This document shows positions 10,801 to 17,420 of a DNA stretch of 64,000 nt, piece by piece. Below the pieces are notes generated by a model. It saw only the letters and a program-made list of their open reading frames with translations. It did no database searches and was not told where the DNA came from. The translations under genes and the position numbers were made by a program. Source of the DNA: Citreimonas sp042096055 (GTDB lineage: Bacteria > Pseudomonadota > Alphaproteobacteria > Rhodobacterales > Rhodobacteraceae); the NCBI RefSeq assembly GCF_042096055.1, contig NZ_JBELMH010000005.1, forward strand, positions 16,689 to 80,688, in the 5' to 3' direction. How positions within the stretch are numbered: the stretch's first letter is position 1; each line of letters starts with the position of its first letter.

Positions 10801-10994
10801 AGATCCTGTACGGCGCGCCCTCGACCCAGTGGTGGACCGAGTTGTCTTCGGCCATCGCGGGGGGCCTGACGGTCGCGACGATCCTGACGCTGGTGGTCAC
10901 CCCCGCCCTGCTGGTGCTGGGAGAACGGAAGCTGGCGTTCGGGCATGGATCGGCCGGCGCGCCGGACGGCTCCCCGGCGCCGTCGCAGGGCTGA
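7848..10994 (+). CDS. RND-family efflux transporter permease (AcrB-like)
   Basis: 1048 residues, the normal RND length. Transmembrane helix 1 is near residues 13-32, a first large periplasmic loop follows, and helices 2-6 cluster at about 340-540. TM4 carries MLVDGAIVTTE, in which the proton-relay Asp is present. A second half with the same plan ends near residue 1035. The N-terminal IPKEANPEI is typical of the proteobacterial RND subgroup distinct from AcrB/MexB. It exports substrates from the periplasm or inner membrane using the proton gradient. The start ATG overlaps the adaptor stop (ATGA), so the pair forms one operon. The specific substrate cannot be read from the sequence. Confidence 0.92.
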   Translation: MNGLISAAFSRARVVMMALLMLLSLGAYAYIAIPKEANPEIPLPLFYVTTGLDGISPADSERLLISPLETEFASIAGLQEMEAHASEGFASVQLEFAPGSDTAEALDKVRAAADRAENELPDDAYAITINEINTALFPIITAVLSGPVPERTLNDLATSVQEELEALNGVLEVEIGGKRTEAVEVLIDPTIFQTYNLTFDELISQISRNNRLIAAGAIETGAGRIVLKVPGLIENLDDVMAMPVKVRGDTVVTFADVATIRRTFEDPTGFARIDGQPALALEVTKRSGANIIETVAAVKERVESLRADWPDSVQVTWLQDQSEQVETLLSDLEANVLAAVILVMIVIVFALGPRSAILVGLSIPGAFLAGVIGIWAMGFTMNIVVLFSLILVVGMLVDGAIVTTELADRRLQEGATPREAYEYAAQRMAWPIIASTATTLSVFFPLLFWSGMVGEFMKFLPITVILTLFAALFMALIFIPVAGGIIGRRTPQSARAKAALHEVEYGDPRRLTGVSGAYVRLLHRAILRPGATLLFAVALLLGAFGLYGQFGKGLTFFPSVEPEFMQVQIRARDNFSINERDDLVRAVETRLADFEEIESIYARSMMNAGQGDEETIGTLQLDLIEWDERRPAEQIAGDIRQAVSDIAGIDVQVQTESGGPSSGKPVNLELTARNLEDQNATVETVREIMDRIGGFTDVTDTRPLPGVEVSILVDRAEAARYGADVSLLGQAVQLLTQGITVADYRPADTDEPVDIRVRFPREERSLAELGNLRVPTTAGLVPISNFVTFEPTPRTGVIRRMDQRRVAFVEANVAPGVLVNDQVARLQQALDNADLPDGVDYSFAGEAEDQQESMIFLAGAFIAAIGLMFVILLVQFNNFFQAFVVMSAILFSVAGVLLGLLVTGRPFGVVMGGIGVIALAGIVVNNNIVLIDTYNDLRRSGQMPLEAALRTGAQRLRPVVLTSLTTALGLMPMVIGLNVNFFTREILYGAPSTQWWTELSSAIAGGLTVATILTLVVTPALLVLGERKLAFGHGSAGAPDGSPAPSQG

Positions 10995-11004
10995 GGCCGC
11001 GCCC

Positions 11005-11030
11005 GGAACCGCCCGCCCAAGCCCGGCGTT
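11005..11030 (+). promoter_or_regulatory. EcfG-type promoter
   Basis: GGAAC (11005-11009), 17-base spacer, CGTT (11027-11030); 31 bases before the start of the small Rho_N-like gene. Confidence 0.75.
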
Positions 11031-11060
11031 CCATCCGCAAAACCGCGAAAGGAGCCGGCC

Positions 11061-11321
11061 ATGACCAAGGACCACGGCAAGTCGATCAAGAACGACGACA
11101 CCTACGAGGAACTGCGCGACAAGGGCTACGACAAGTCCAAGGCGGCCGCGATCGCCAATGCGCAGGCGAACCCTGACATGCACCCGTCGAAGAAGGGCGG
11201 CCAGTCGCCCGCCTACGAGGACTGGACCAAGGACGAGTTGATGGGCCGCGCGCAGGAGCTGGACATCGAGGGCCGCTCGGACATGACCAAGGACGAGCTG
11301 ATCGACGCCCTGCGCGGCTGA
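11061..11321 (+). CDS. Small Rho-N/DUF7218-like stress protein
   Basis: 86 residues, hydrophilic and Lys/Asp-rich. The first half (DKGYDKSKAAAIANA) resembles the short helical domain of ChaB/DUF7218-type proteins. The second half contains two DEL-type helices (TKDELMGRAQEL, TKDELIDAL) like the Rho termination factor N-terminal (SAP-like) fold, often nucleic-acid binding. GAAAGGAG sits just before the ATG. The exact EcfG-type promoter upstream implies general-stress control. A DNA- or RNA-binding protective role is inference only. Confidence 0.75.
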   Translation: MTKDHGKSIKNDDTYEELRDKGYDKSKAAAIANAQANPDMHPSKKGGQSPAYEDWTKDELMGRAQELDIEGRSDMTKDELIDALRG

Positions 11322-11347
11322 GCCCCCTGCACTGCAAGCAAAAGAAA

Positions 11348-11378
11348 AGGCCGCGCCCGGCTTCCGGACGCGGCCTTG
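11348..11378 (-). terminator. Rho-independent terminator of the minus-strand host-attachment operon
   Basis: A nine-base stem (AAGGCCGCG / CGCGGCCTT, 11348-11356 and 11370-11378) is followed on the minus strand by a T-rich run (11341-11347). Confidence 0.7.
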
Positions 11379-11399
11379 GTCATGCAATAGCGTGATGGG

Positions 11400-11867
11400 T
11401 CAGGCGGCCTTTTCCTCGAGCGAGCGGGACAGCAGGTCCTCGACCTCGTCGAGCGGATGGTTGGTCAGGACCTTCGGCACCTCGTGGATGATCCGGCTCT
11501 CGACCTCCTTGTGCAGGGCCTTGCGCAATTCGCTCAGCACCGGGCGGCTGGCGACGATCACAAGCTTCTCGAACGCGTTCTTGTGCGCCTGTTTGTAAAG
11601 ATGCTCGGCCAGATCGTCAGCGAAACGCTCTTTCTCGAGCTCGTGCCAGTCGGTGTCGTCCAGCGCCGAGCGTTGCTGGACGCCGGTGTCGTTCATGCGG
11701 CCCGGCTTGTTCGCGGCCCAGTCGCCGGCTTTCGGGTTCTCCTGCTTGTCCTTACGCAGGACGGTCAGGTTCATGTCCTCATGGTCGCCCTTGTTGACCA
11801 GGAACAGGGCCTTTTCGCCGTCCGCGATCAGCACCCAGGCGTTCTGCGGCAATCCGCTCTTAGCCAT
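11400..11867 (-). CDS. Host attachment family protein (AtsE-like)
   Basis: 155 residues starting MAKSGLPQNAWVLIADG. The family is annotated from an Agrobacterium attachment gene and is widespread in Rhodobacterales. Its fold resembles bacterial release-factor/eRF1-like (BaeRF) domains: NAWVLIADGEKA at the start and a central helix with KLVIVASRPVLSELR. The start chosen is the ATG at 11867, which has a strong AGGAGG upstream; a longer frame would extend into the preceding gene. It overlaps the upstream 68-residue gene by eight bases. In this context a stress-related ribosome or cell-surface role is as plausible as attachment. Confidence 0.8.
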   Translation of the reverse strand: MAKSGLPQNAWVLIADGEKALFLVNKGDHEDMNLTVLRKDKQENPKAGDWAANKPGRMNDTGVQQRSALDDTDWHELEKERFADDLAEHLYKQAHKNAFEKLVIVASRPVLSELRKALHKEVESRIIHEVPKVLTNHPLDEVEDLLSRSLEEKAA

Positions 11868-12066
11868 TGTTGTCGTCCTCCTCGTCGCCTTTCGTGACAC
11901 GCGTCGCACCGGCGGGACGCTCGGTGGCGCGCTTCATCTCGTCCTTGGTGCCCTTCTTGCGGGGCAGAGCGCCGCCTGCGCGGCCCTCCTGGGACACCGA
12001 GCCTCGTTCACCCATCACGCGATCGGTGTCGCGGCTGCCATCTTTCGAGCGGTGGCGCTCAGCCAT
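11860..12066 (-). CDS. Small charged hypothetical protein
   Basis: 68 residues, almost wholly Arg, Lys, Glu, Asp, Gly and Thr, ending EEDDNNG. It is probably intrinsically disordered. GAAGGAG lies eight bases before the ATG at 12066. It overlaps the end of the DUF4112 gene upstream (8 bases) and the host-attachment gene downstream (8 bases), so three genes are translationally chained. The pattern of basic and acidic blocks is seen in small stress-induced proteins of this group. No family recognised. Confidence 0.65.
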   Translation of the reverse strand: MAERHRSKDGSRDTDRVMGERGSVSQEGRAGGALPRKKGTKDEMKRATERPAGATRVTKGDEEDDNNG

Positions 12067-12475
12067 GTTGTGTTCTCCTTCTTTCGGCGCGCCGCGCCAC
12101 GGCGGCGGCATCCTTCTCGAGTTCGCGCCGCAGCAGCGCGATGTTGCGGCGGTTGGCCTTGAATCCCACGTCGAACACGTCGCCCAGCACCGGGATCGAC
12201 CCGACGACGATGTCGATTCCGCTGTTGGCGGCCATGCGGGCGACCACGCTGGGCCGGGCGCCCATGCGATGACCCTCGAACACGATCCAGGCGCCGGGCG
12301 CCGCCGCCGCGACGTCGCCGATGCCCGGCAAGAGGCCGATGATCGAGTCGTAGCCGAAGCGAATGCCGAACAGCGAAAAGCGGCTGTCCAGCTTGTCGGC
12401 GAGCCTTTCGAGCCGCGCCATTCTCTCTTCGTGATGCGGCGACAGAACGCTTGGTCTGGGTGGCGTGGCTTGCAT
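12059..12475 (-). CDS. DUF4112 membrane protein
   Basis: 138 residues with the DUF4112 signature: an N-terminal helix (RLERLADKLDSRF), then GIRFGYDSIIGLLPGIGD, and a second hydrophobic region GSIPVLGDVFDVGFKANRRN. The two PG/PV-GD hairpins are hallmarks of the family, probably two membrane-embedded hairpins. GGAGG precedes the ATG. It is the first gene of a three-gene overlapping operon with an EcfG-type promoter about 100 bases upstream. Function unknown in the literature I can recall. Confidence 0.85.
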   Translation of the reverse strand: MQATPPRPSVLSPHHEERMARLERLADKLDSRFSLFGIRFGYDSIIGLLPGIGDVAAAAPGAWIVFEGHRMGARPSVVARMAANSGIDIVVGSIPVLGDVFDVGFKANRRNIALLRRELEKDAAAVARRAERRRTQHG

Positions 12476-12576
12476 GCGGACCTCCGGTCGACCACTGGCG
12501 CGGTCGATAGTGGGAACGGGCGGCGTCGGAGGTGCCGGGTGGCACCTGCAGGACCCGCCCGATTGGCTATTTCGTC

Positions 12577-12602
12577 AACGTCGGCGGCCAAGCGGCGGTT
12601 CC
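12577..12602 (-). promoter_or_regulatory. EcfG-type promoter of the DUF4112 operon
   Basis: On the minus strand GGAAC (12602-12598), 17-base spacer, CGTT (12580-12577). It abuts the 3' end of the upstream BrkB gene and points at DUF4112. Confidence 0.75.
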
Positions 12603-12604
12603 GT

Positions 12605-13693
12605 TCAGCGCCCGCCGCGACGGTCCCCGTCCGGAGCGTCCTGCGCCATGGTTCTACCGGGGCCGGTGGGCCGCTCGTCCAGATCGAACGGGCTCCGGTC
12701 GGCGCCTGACGTTTCATTGCCTTCCTGTGCCGCCGCATCTGCATCCGGCGGCAGGGTGTCTGCCTTGACCGCGCCGCGTTCGCCCATCGGGCGATCGGGC
12801 CCGACCGTGCTGTCGCGCATGGTCTGGTGCTCGAGTTCCGCGTCGATCTGCGCCCCCAGAAGCACCACGAAGGCCGACAGCCACAGCCAGGTCAGCAGGA
12901 TGATCGCGCCGGCTAGCGTGCCGAACACCTCGTTGTAGGACGCGAAGTTCTGCACGTAGTAGCTGAACAGGACCGTCCCCAGGACCCAGAACAGGCAGCC
13001 GGTAAAAGCCCCCGGCGTCAGCCAGCGCCAGCGCGCGCTGCGCCGGTCGGGGCCATGCCGGTACAGGATCGCGATGCCCAGGATGCCGATGAGGAACATT
13101 GCGGGCCATCGCAGGATCATGGCCAGCGTCTGCACGAACCCGGTCTGGCCGAAGATCGCCAGAAGCGCCGGGATCGCCGCGACAATGACGATCGCGGCAC
13201 TCAGTCCAAGCAGGATCGCAACCGTCAGCGCGATGGTCATCAGACGAAGCGCGATGAAGCCGCGCGTCTCTTTCTCGTCGTTTATGACGTTGAGCCCCTC
13301 GATGAAACTGCCGGTCGCATTCGACGCAGACCACAGCGCCACGCCGAGCGAGACCAGCGCCGCGAGTCCAAGCGAGCCGCTCTCGGCCGAGGCCACCTTG
13401 CGCAACTGGTCGTCGATCAGCACCTGCGCGGCCTCCGGCAACAGCGCCAGCAGCCAGCCCGCCTCGCTTGCCAGGACGGCCGGGTCGTAGACCAGCCCCA
13501 CCAGCGCGACGGCGGCGGTGATCGCCGGGAAGATCGCCAGCAGGCCGTAGAATGCGATCCCCGCCGCCATCAGGCCGATATGCTGCGTGCCGATGTGGAC
13601 GAAGACCCGGCCAAGGACGGCGAACCAGCCGCGGCGCGGCATGCTTCCCGGTCCCGTCGCGTCACGGCCGATGTCGCTGGGATGATCGTTCAT
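12605..13693 (-). CDS. YihY/BrkB-family inner-membrane protein
   Basis: 362 residues with six predicted transmembrane helices. Recognisable family segments are MAAGIAFYGLLAIFPAITA near the N-terminus, GLAALVSLGVALWSASNATGSFIEGLN in the middle, and FGTLAGAIILLTWLWLSAFVVLLGAQID near the end. The Asp/Arg-rich tail from about residue 300 is probably disordered. The ATG at 13693 lies only nine bases from the -10 of an exact EcfG-type promoter and has no Shine-Dalgarno. Either the mRNA is leaderless, or translation starts at ATG 13642 (MPRRGW), which has a GGGAAG-like site. Transport role unknown; the old RNase BN name is wrong for this family. Confidence 0.85.
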   Translation of the reverse strand: MNDHPSDIGRDATGPGSMPRRGWFAVLGRVFVHIGTQHIGLMAAGIAFYGLLAIFPAITAAVALVGLVYDPAVLASEAGWLLALLPEAAQVLIDDQLRKVASAESGSLGLAALVSLGVALWSASNATGSFIEGLNVINDEKETRGFIALRLMTIALTVAILLGLSAAIVIVAAIPALLAIFGQTGFVQTLAMILRWPAMFLIGILGIAILYRHGPDRRSARWRWLTPGAFTGCLFWVLGTVLFSYYVQNFASYNEVFGTLAGAIILLTWLWLSAFVVLLGAQIDAELEHQTMRDSTVGPDRPMGERGAVKADTLPPDADAAAQEGNETSGADRSPFDLDERPTGPGRTMAQDAPDGDRRGGR

Positions 13694-13701
13694 GCAGACC
13701 G

Positions 13702-13727
13702 AACGAGCAGGCTTTACGCGGGGTTCC
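13702..13727 (-). promoter_or_regulatory. EcfG-type promoter of the BrkB gene
   Basis: Minus strand GGAAC (13727-13723), 17-base spacer, CGTT (13705-13702). It is so close to the annotated ATG that the predicted transcript start falls at or next to it. Confidence 0.7.
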
Positions 13728-13803
13728 CGAGCGCCCGCGCGAAGGTGCGAAGCCCACGACGCCGGCGGTCGGCGCCGTTCGGCCGAGGCGCGACCGGCGG
13801 CGC

Positions 13804-13829
13804 GGAACCGCCGCGCGACAGATCGCGTT
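13804..13829 (+). promoter_or_regulatory. EcfG-type promoter of the 13884-16641 operon
   Basis: GGAAC (13804-13808), 17-base spacer, CGTT (13826-13829), 55 bases before the ATG. Divergent from the BrkB promoter. Confidence 0.78.
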
Positions 13830-13883
13830 GCTTCCCTGTCACATACTGCAGACGCAACCGCAGACACGTCAGGAGGTCGACAC

Positions 13884-14387
13884 ATGACCGACGAATTCAA
13901 CAAACCATCCACCGGATCGGTACGCGACCAGGCCGCCGACCTGGCACACGACGCCGGCAAGGCCGTCGAAAACGAGGCCCGCCACCAGGCCGAGGACGTC
14001 CGCGACGCCGCCGCCGCCGAGGCGCAAAAGGTCGCGAACGCCGCCGAGGCCGCATCGGAAGAGTTCGACTCCGGCTCGCTTCAGGCGCAGGCGGTCGAGC
14101 ATCTCGCCTCGACGATCGAGGATTTCGCACGGCAGGTCCGCAGCACCGACATCGACCGCATGGCGCAGTCTGTCAGCAGCTTCGCCCGCTCAAACCCAAT
14201 GCTGTTCGTGGGCGGCGCAGCCGTTCTGGGCGCGGTCGCCACGCGCTTCCTGAAGTCGCGGTCGCCGCGGCCGACGGCACCGGCCGTCCACACCCGCGCG
14301 CCGATGGATGATCCCTGGGCGCCGTATGAAAGCGCGCAGCCGGGCGGATACCCGGCAGCCGGCAGCAACGGGCGGAACCTGCAATGA
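13884..14387 (+). CDS. YqjD/ElaB-like (DUF883-type) tail-region membrane protein
   Basis: 167 residues. A long Ala/Glu/Asp/Lys-rich helical region with heptad-like pattern (about 10-65, e.g. DQAADLAHDAGKAVENEA) precedes a single membrane segment (PMLFVGGAAVLGAVATRFL, about 109-127) and a Pro-rich tail. This resembles stress-induced ElaB/YqjD proteins, which anchor ribosomes to the inner membrane in E. coli; that role here is inference. AGGAGGT lies seven bases before the ATG. First gene of a four-gene run with overlapping or closely spaced reading frames and an EcfG-type promoter. Confidence 0.75.
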   Translation: MTDEFNKPSTGSVRDQAADLAHDAGKAVENEARHQAEDVRDAAAAEAQKVANAAEAASEEFDSGSLQAQAVEHLASTIEDFARQVRSTDIDRMAQSVSSFARSNPMLFVGGAAVLGAVATRFLKSRSPRPTAPAVHTRAPMDDPWAPYESAQPGGYPAAGSNGRNLQ

Positions 14388-14782
14388 GCGGGCCGAGCGA
14401 TTTCCGTGAAACGCCTTCGCTGCTGGTGAAGGTGTTGCGCCAGTTCTCCACGCTGATGCAGGACGAACTGGCGCTCGCCCGGGCCGAGATGTCCCGAAAC
14501 GCGGCGCGCGCCGGCGCGGGCGTCGCGATGATCGCCGTCGCCGGCATCATTTCGCTGGTGGCGCTGAACGTGCTGGCGGCCGCGCTGGTGGCCTGGATCG
14601 CGGCCAACGGCTTCACCGCCGGTGTCGCTTCGCTCATCGTCGGCGGCGCGCTGCTGGTGCTGGCCCTGATCGTTGCGCTGATCGGCAAGTCGCGCCTCAG
14701 CGCAAGCGCGCTCAGCCCCAGCCGTACCGCCCGCAACGTCGAGCGGGACGTCGAAACCGTAAAGGAGGCCACCCATGCCTAA
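14384..14782 (+). CDS. Phage-holin-like superfamily III (DUF1469) membrane protein
   Basis: 132 residues. An N-terminal amphipathic helix (LLVKVLRQFSTLMQDELALARAEM) is followed by two strong transmembrane helices (about 44-72 and 78-101) and a charged tail. This is the DUF1469/Phage_holin_3_6 pattern, commonly a housekeeping membrane protein found next to YqjD-like and DUF3618 genes, as here. In E. coli the equivalent is YqjE. ATGA overlap with the upstream gene, and it overlaps the next gene by eight bases. No phage genes are nearby, so a lysis role is unlikely. Confidence 0.82.
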   Translation: MSGPSDFRETPSLLVKVLRQFSTLMQDELALARAEMSRNAARAGAGVAMIAVAGIISLVALNVLAAALVAWIAANGFTAGVASLIVGGALLVLALIVALIGKSRLSASALSPSRTARNVERDVETVKEATHA

Positions 14783-15566
14783 GGGTTCGCTGGACGGTCT
14801 CGAAGACCGAGTCACCAAGGATCGCGAGGCGCTCGCGCAGTCGCTGGACGCATTGTCCCGCACGCTTGCGCCGCAGCACCTGTCACGCACCGCCGAGGAA
14901 TATGGAAACCAGATGATCCGGACAGTCACAGACCAGGCGCGCGAAAACCCCGCCGCTTTCGCCCTTCTGGGCGCCGGCTTGGCCATGGTCCTCACCGGGG
15001 CCGGCCGCCGCAGCAAGAGCGATGCGCTCGAGGCGCCGGTGCCGCCGGGCGGCGTGGGCGCCATTCCCGCCCCCGGCTCCGAGGCACGCCTCGGGCCCGT
15101 CACCGGCCCGCGCGACCGCCGCTTCGGCGGCCAGTCGGGCGACGGCACCCACCGCGTGTCGGCCGCGCGCCTGCGCTCGGCCATGGAGCACGGGCTCGAC
15201 AAGCTCAGCCCTGCTGCCCGCAACCGCGTGCGCCGCGCACGCCAGCAGGTCATCGACGCGCAAGAGGCGCTCGAGCGGCGGGCGTCCAAGGCGGCGCGTC
15301 AGTCCGACGCCTTCGTGCGCGACCAGCCGATCGCCGCGGGCGCGCTTGCCTTCGGGTTCGGTGCGATCGCCGCGGCGCTTCTGCCCGGAACCCGCACCGA
15401 GGACCGCATGATGGGCAGCCGGCGCGACGCGCTGATGGCCGAAGCAACGCTCGCCTTCGAGCGCGAGATGGAGCAGGCCAAGGCCGAGCTGCGTCGCCGT
15501 GCCGGCGTTCAGGATGGCGCACAGGGCCATTCGGTTCCCGAAGGTCCGGCGGGTCCCGCCTACTGA
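14775..15566 (+). CDS. DUF3618 domain protein
   Basis: 263 residues. The N-terminal DUF3618 region (DREALAQSLDALSRTLAPQHL) precedes a short hydrophobic segment (FALLGAGLAMVLTGAG, about 57-72). A Pro/Gly-rich linker follows, then long Ala/Arg-rich helices and a second hydrophobic segment (GALAFGFGAIAAALLPG, about 191-207). This is the third member of the YqjD-YqjE-YqjK-like trio, with AAAGGAGG before the ATG. It is probably a membrane-associated scaffold induced under stress; no catalytic motif is visible. Confidence 0.75.
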   Translation: MPKGSLDGLEDRVTKDREALAQSLDALSRTLAPQHLSRTAEEYGNQMIRTVTDQARENPAAFALLGAGLAMVLTGAGRRSKSDALEAPVPPGGVGAIPAPGSEARLGPVTGPRDRRFGGQSGDGTHRVSAARLRSAMEHGLDKLSPAARNRVRRARQQVIDAQEALERRASKAARQSDAFVRDQPIAAGALAFGFGAIAAALLPGTRTEDRMMGSRRDALMAEATLAFEREMEQAKAELRRRAGVQDGAQGHSVPEGPAGPAY

Positions 15567-15612
15567 GGACCATACCAGCCGGGCGGCCGCGGTCGCCCGG
15601 GAAAGAGGTGCC

Positions 15613-16641
15613 ATGGACAAGCTGCTGAGCGACAAGGCACAGCGCATCATGATCGCCATACTCGCCGCGGTGGCCACCACCGCGGCGCTTTACTTTGCGA
15701 GACAAATACTTGCGCCAATCGTGTTCGGGCTGGTCGTCGGGGTCGTGGCCTCGCCCGTCGCCGCCTGGATGCGCGCGCGCGGCCTGCCCAACGTGTTGAG
15801 CGCCGCGGCCTTGCTGTTGGGCGCGACGACGGTGATCGCGCTGGCCTTCCTGGCCGTTGCGCCGCTGATCTCGGCGCTTGTCGCCCGCCTGCCCCAGATC
15901 ATGATCGAGATCCGCGGCTGGGTCGAGGCGGTGTCCGGCGCGCTTCGCGGCATCGAAAGCCTGTCGGAAGAAATCGAGCGCACGGTCGGCACCGGAGGCG
16001 GCGGCGGCGAGGAAGGCGCGCAGGCGATCCCCACCATGATGGACGCGCTGTGGGCGGCGCCGGATTTCGGCGCACAGGTGCTGATATTCATGGGCACGCT
16101 GTTCTTCTTCACCCTTGCGCGCGACGACCTCTACCGCGCCGCAGGCGCCGGCGCCGAGACCCTGGACCGCGCCGATCGCGCGGTGTCGCGCTACTTCGCC
16201 GCCGTCACGATGATCAACATCGGGCTGGGCGTGACGGTGGGCGCTGCCATGGCCGGCATCGGCGTGAACTACGCTATACTGTGGGGGCTGGTCGCCGCGA
16301 TCATGAACTTCGTGCTCTATCTCGGGCCGCTGCTGGTGGCGCTGGGGCTTCTGGCCGCCGGTCTGGTGCAGTTCGGCGGCGCCTTCGCGCTGCTGCCGCC
16401 GCTGACCTTCCTTGCCATCAACCTGACCGAGGCGCAGTTCGTCACGCCCGCCTTCGTCGGCCAGCAATTGCACATGAGCCCGCTGTTCGTGTTCCTGGCG
16501 ATCGTGTTCGGCCTGTGGCTGTGGGGGCCGGTCGGCGCGATCGTGGCGCTGCCCGTGGCGGTCTGGCTGGGCGCGCTGCTTGCCGGCGTCGACTACAGCC
16601 CGTCCCGGCGCATGAAAAAGCCCCGCTACGGCAATCCGTAG
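15613..16641 (+). CDS. AI-2E family transporter (PerM/TqsA-like), copy 1
   Basis: 342 residues, seven to eight predicted helices, with the family's variable periplasmic loop (about 80-140, Gly-rich) and the conserved C-terminal motifs NLTEAQFVTP and GPVGAIVALPVAVWL. The ATG at 15613 has AAAGAGG upstream, and the longer frame would overlap the previous gene. Members export autoinducer-2 or, in other bacteria, act as Na+(Li+)/H+ antiporters; the substrate here is unknown. It is the last gene of the EcfG-promoter operon. A second paralogue lies at 24578-25684. Confidence 0.85.
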   Translation: MDKLLSDKAQRIMIAILAAVATTAALYFARQILAPIVFGLVVGVVASPVAAWMRARGLPNVLSAAALLLGATTVIALAFLAVAPLISALVARLPQIMIEIRGWVEAVSGALRGIESLSEEIERTVGTGGGGGEEGAQAIPTMMDALWAAPDFGAQVLIFMGTLFFFTLARDDLYRAAGAGAETLDRADRAVSRYFAAVTMINIGLGVTVGAAMAGIGVNYAILWGLVAAIMNFVLYLGPLLVALGLLAAGLVQFGGAFALLPPLTFLAINLTEAQFVTPAFVGQQLHMSPLFVFLAIVFGLWLWGPVGAIVALPVAVWLGALLAGVDYSPSRRMKKPRYGNP

Positions 16642-16646
16642 CGGGG
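16621..16646 (-). terminator. Rho-independent terminator (minus strand, after DUF1328)
   Basis: A perfect 11-base stem (CCCCGCTACGG / CCGTAGCGGGG) with CAAT loop, followed on the minus strand by a run of T. It overlaps the last codons of the convergent AI-2E gene. Confidence 0.8.
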
Positions 16647-16669
16647 CCGTCCATCCCGATGGGCGCGAT

Positions 16670-16843
16670 CTAGCGCGGCGTGCGGCCGCGCACCGCGCGG
16701 GCGATCATCGCCACGACGAACAGGACCAGGAACACGACGAACAGGATCTGCGCGATCCCGGCCGAGGCCGAGGCGATACCGCCGAAGCCGAACAGGGCGG
16801 CGATCAGCGCGATGACGAGGAACGTGAGGGCCCATCCGAGCAT
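16670..16843 (-). CDS. DUF1328 small membrane protein (YtjA-like)
   Basis: 57 residues with two hydrophobic helices: MLGWALTFLVIALIAALFGF, then GIAQILFVVFLVLFVVAMIA, ending in a basic tail RAVRGRTPR. This is the full-length pattern of DUF1328, and AAAGGAG precedes the ATG at 16843. It is transcribed from an exact EcfG-type promoter 41 bases upstream and ends at a strong terminator, so it is a monocistronic stress gene. Function unknown. Confidence 0.88.
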   Translation of the reverse strand: MLGWALTFLVIALIAALFGFGGIASASAGIAQILFVVFLVLFVVAMIARAVRGRTPR

Positions 16844-16883
16844 GGTTTTCTCCTTTGCGGGTGGATGCGACATCTTTCCGCTG

Positions 16884-16908
16884 AACGTGCAGCGGGCATT
16901 CCGGTTCC
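16884..16908 (-). promoter_or_regulatory. EcfG-type promoter of DUF1328 gene
   Basis: Minus strand GGAAC (16908-16904), 16-base spacer, CGTT (16887-16884). Divergent partner of the promoter at 16912. Confidence 0.78.
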
Positions 16909-16911
16909 GAT

Positions 16912-16937
16912 GGAACTTTCCGACCGCGCCCGCCGTT
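16912..16937 (+). promoter_or_regulatory. EcfG-type promoter
   Basis: GGAAC (16912-16916), 17-base spacer, CGTT (16934-16937), upstream of the gene at 17001. Confidence 0.78.
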
Positions 16938-17000
16938 GATCGCCCGAAACATGACAGCACAGGCGCGACTGATCGCCTGCGACACGAAAGGAGTTTCGAC

Positions 17001-17276
17001 ATGGAACAGCGGACGCACGAAACCTTCGGCCACGCACAGCCCGACGCGCTCGGCACCCCCACGACCGACCACAAGCCCTCGATGGGCGACCGGGCCCGCG
17101 AGCAGGTCAACGCCGGCCGCGACACGATGCAGCAGGCCGGCCAGAAGATCAGCGAGACGGCCGCCACCGCGACCGACCAGACGACCGCCTTCGTTCGCGA
17201 GAACCCGGGCCTGGCACTCGCCGGCGCGCTGGGCGTGGGCGTCCTGATCGGCTTGGCCCTGCGCGAGCGTTACTGA
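17001..17276 (+). CDS. Small ElaB/YqjD-like (DUF883) membrane protein
   Basis: 91 residues. A polar helical region (RAREQVNAGRDTMQQAGQKI) leads to FVRENPGLALAGALGVGVLIGLALRERY. The ENPGLALAGALGVGVLIG segment is the typical C-terminal membrane anchor of DUF883 proteins. AAAGGAG lies before the ATG. E. coli homologues bind 70S ribosomes at the membrane in stationary phase; by analogy this is a candidate for the same. It carries its own exact EcfG-type promoter and is divergent from the DUF1328 gene. Confidence 0.82.
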   Translation: MEQRTHETFGHAQPDALGTPTTDHKPSMGDRAREQVNAGRDTMQQAGQKISETAATATDQTTAFVRENPGLALAGALGVGVLIGLALRERY

Positions 17277-17420
17277 ACGTGCGCCGGTTGTCGCCGTGCC
17301 CCTGACGGCACGCGATTCCGGCCTATCCAGTGGGGCGGCGCGATGCGCCGCCCTTTCCGTCGTCTGCGGTACCGCGCTGCACCCGACGCACCCGACCATC
17401 CCGGGCGCCAGGGCGCGGCC

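Noticed and set aside
14384..14782. Holin-like gene as a sign of prophage
   Set aside because: The fold is shared by chromosomal YqjE-like proteins and there are no phage genes nearby.
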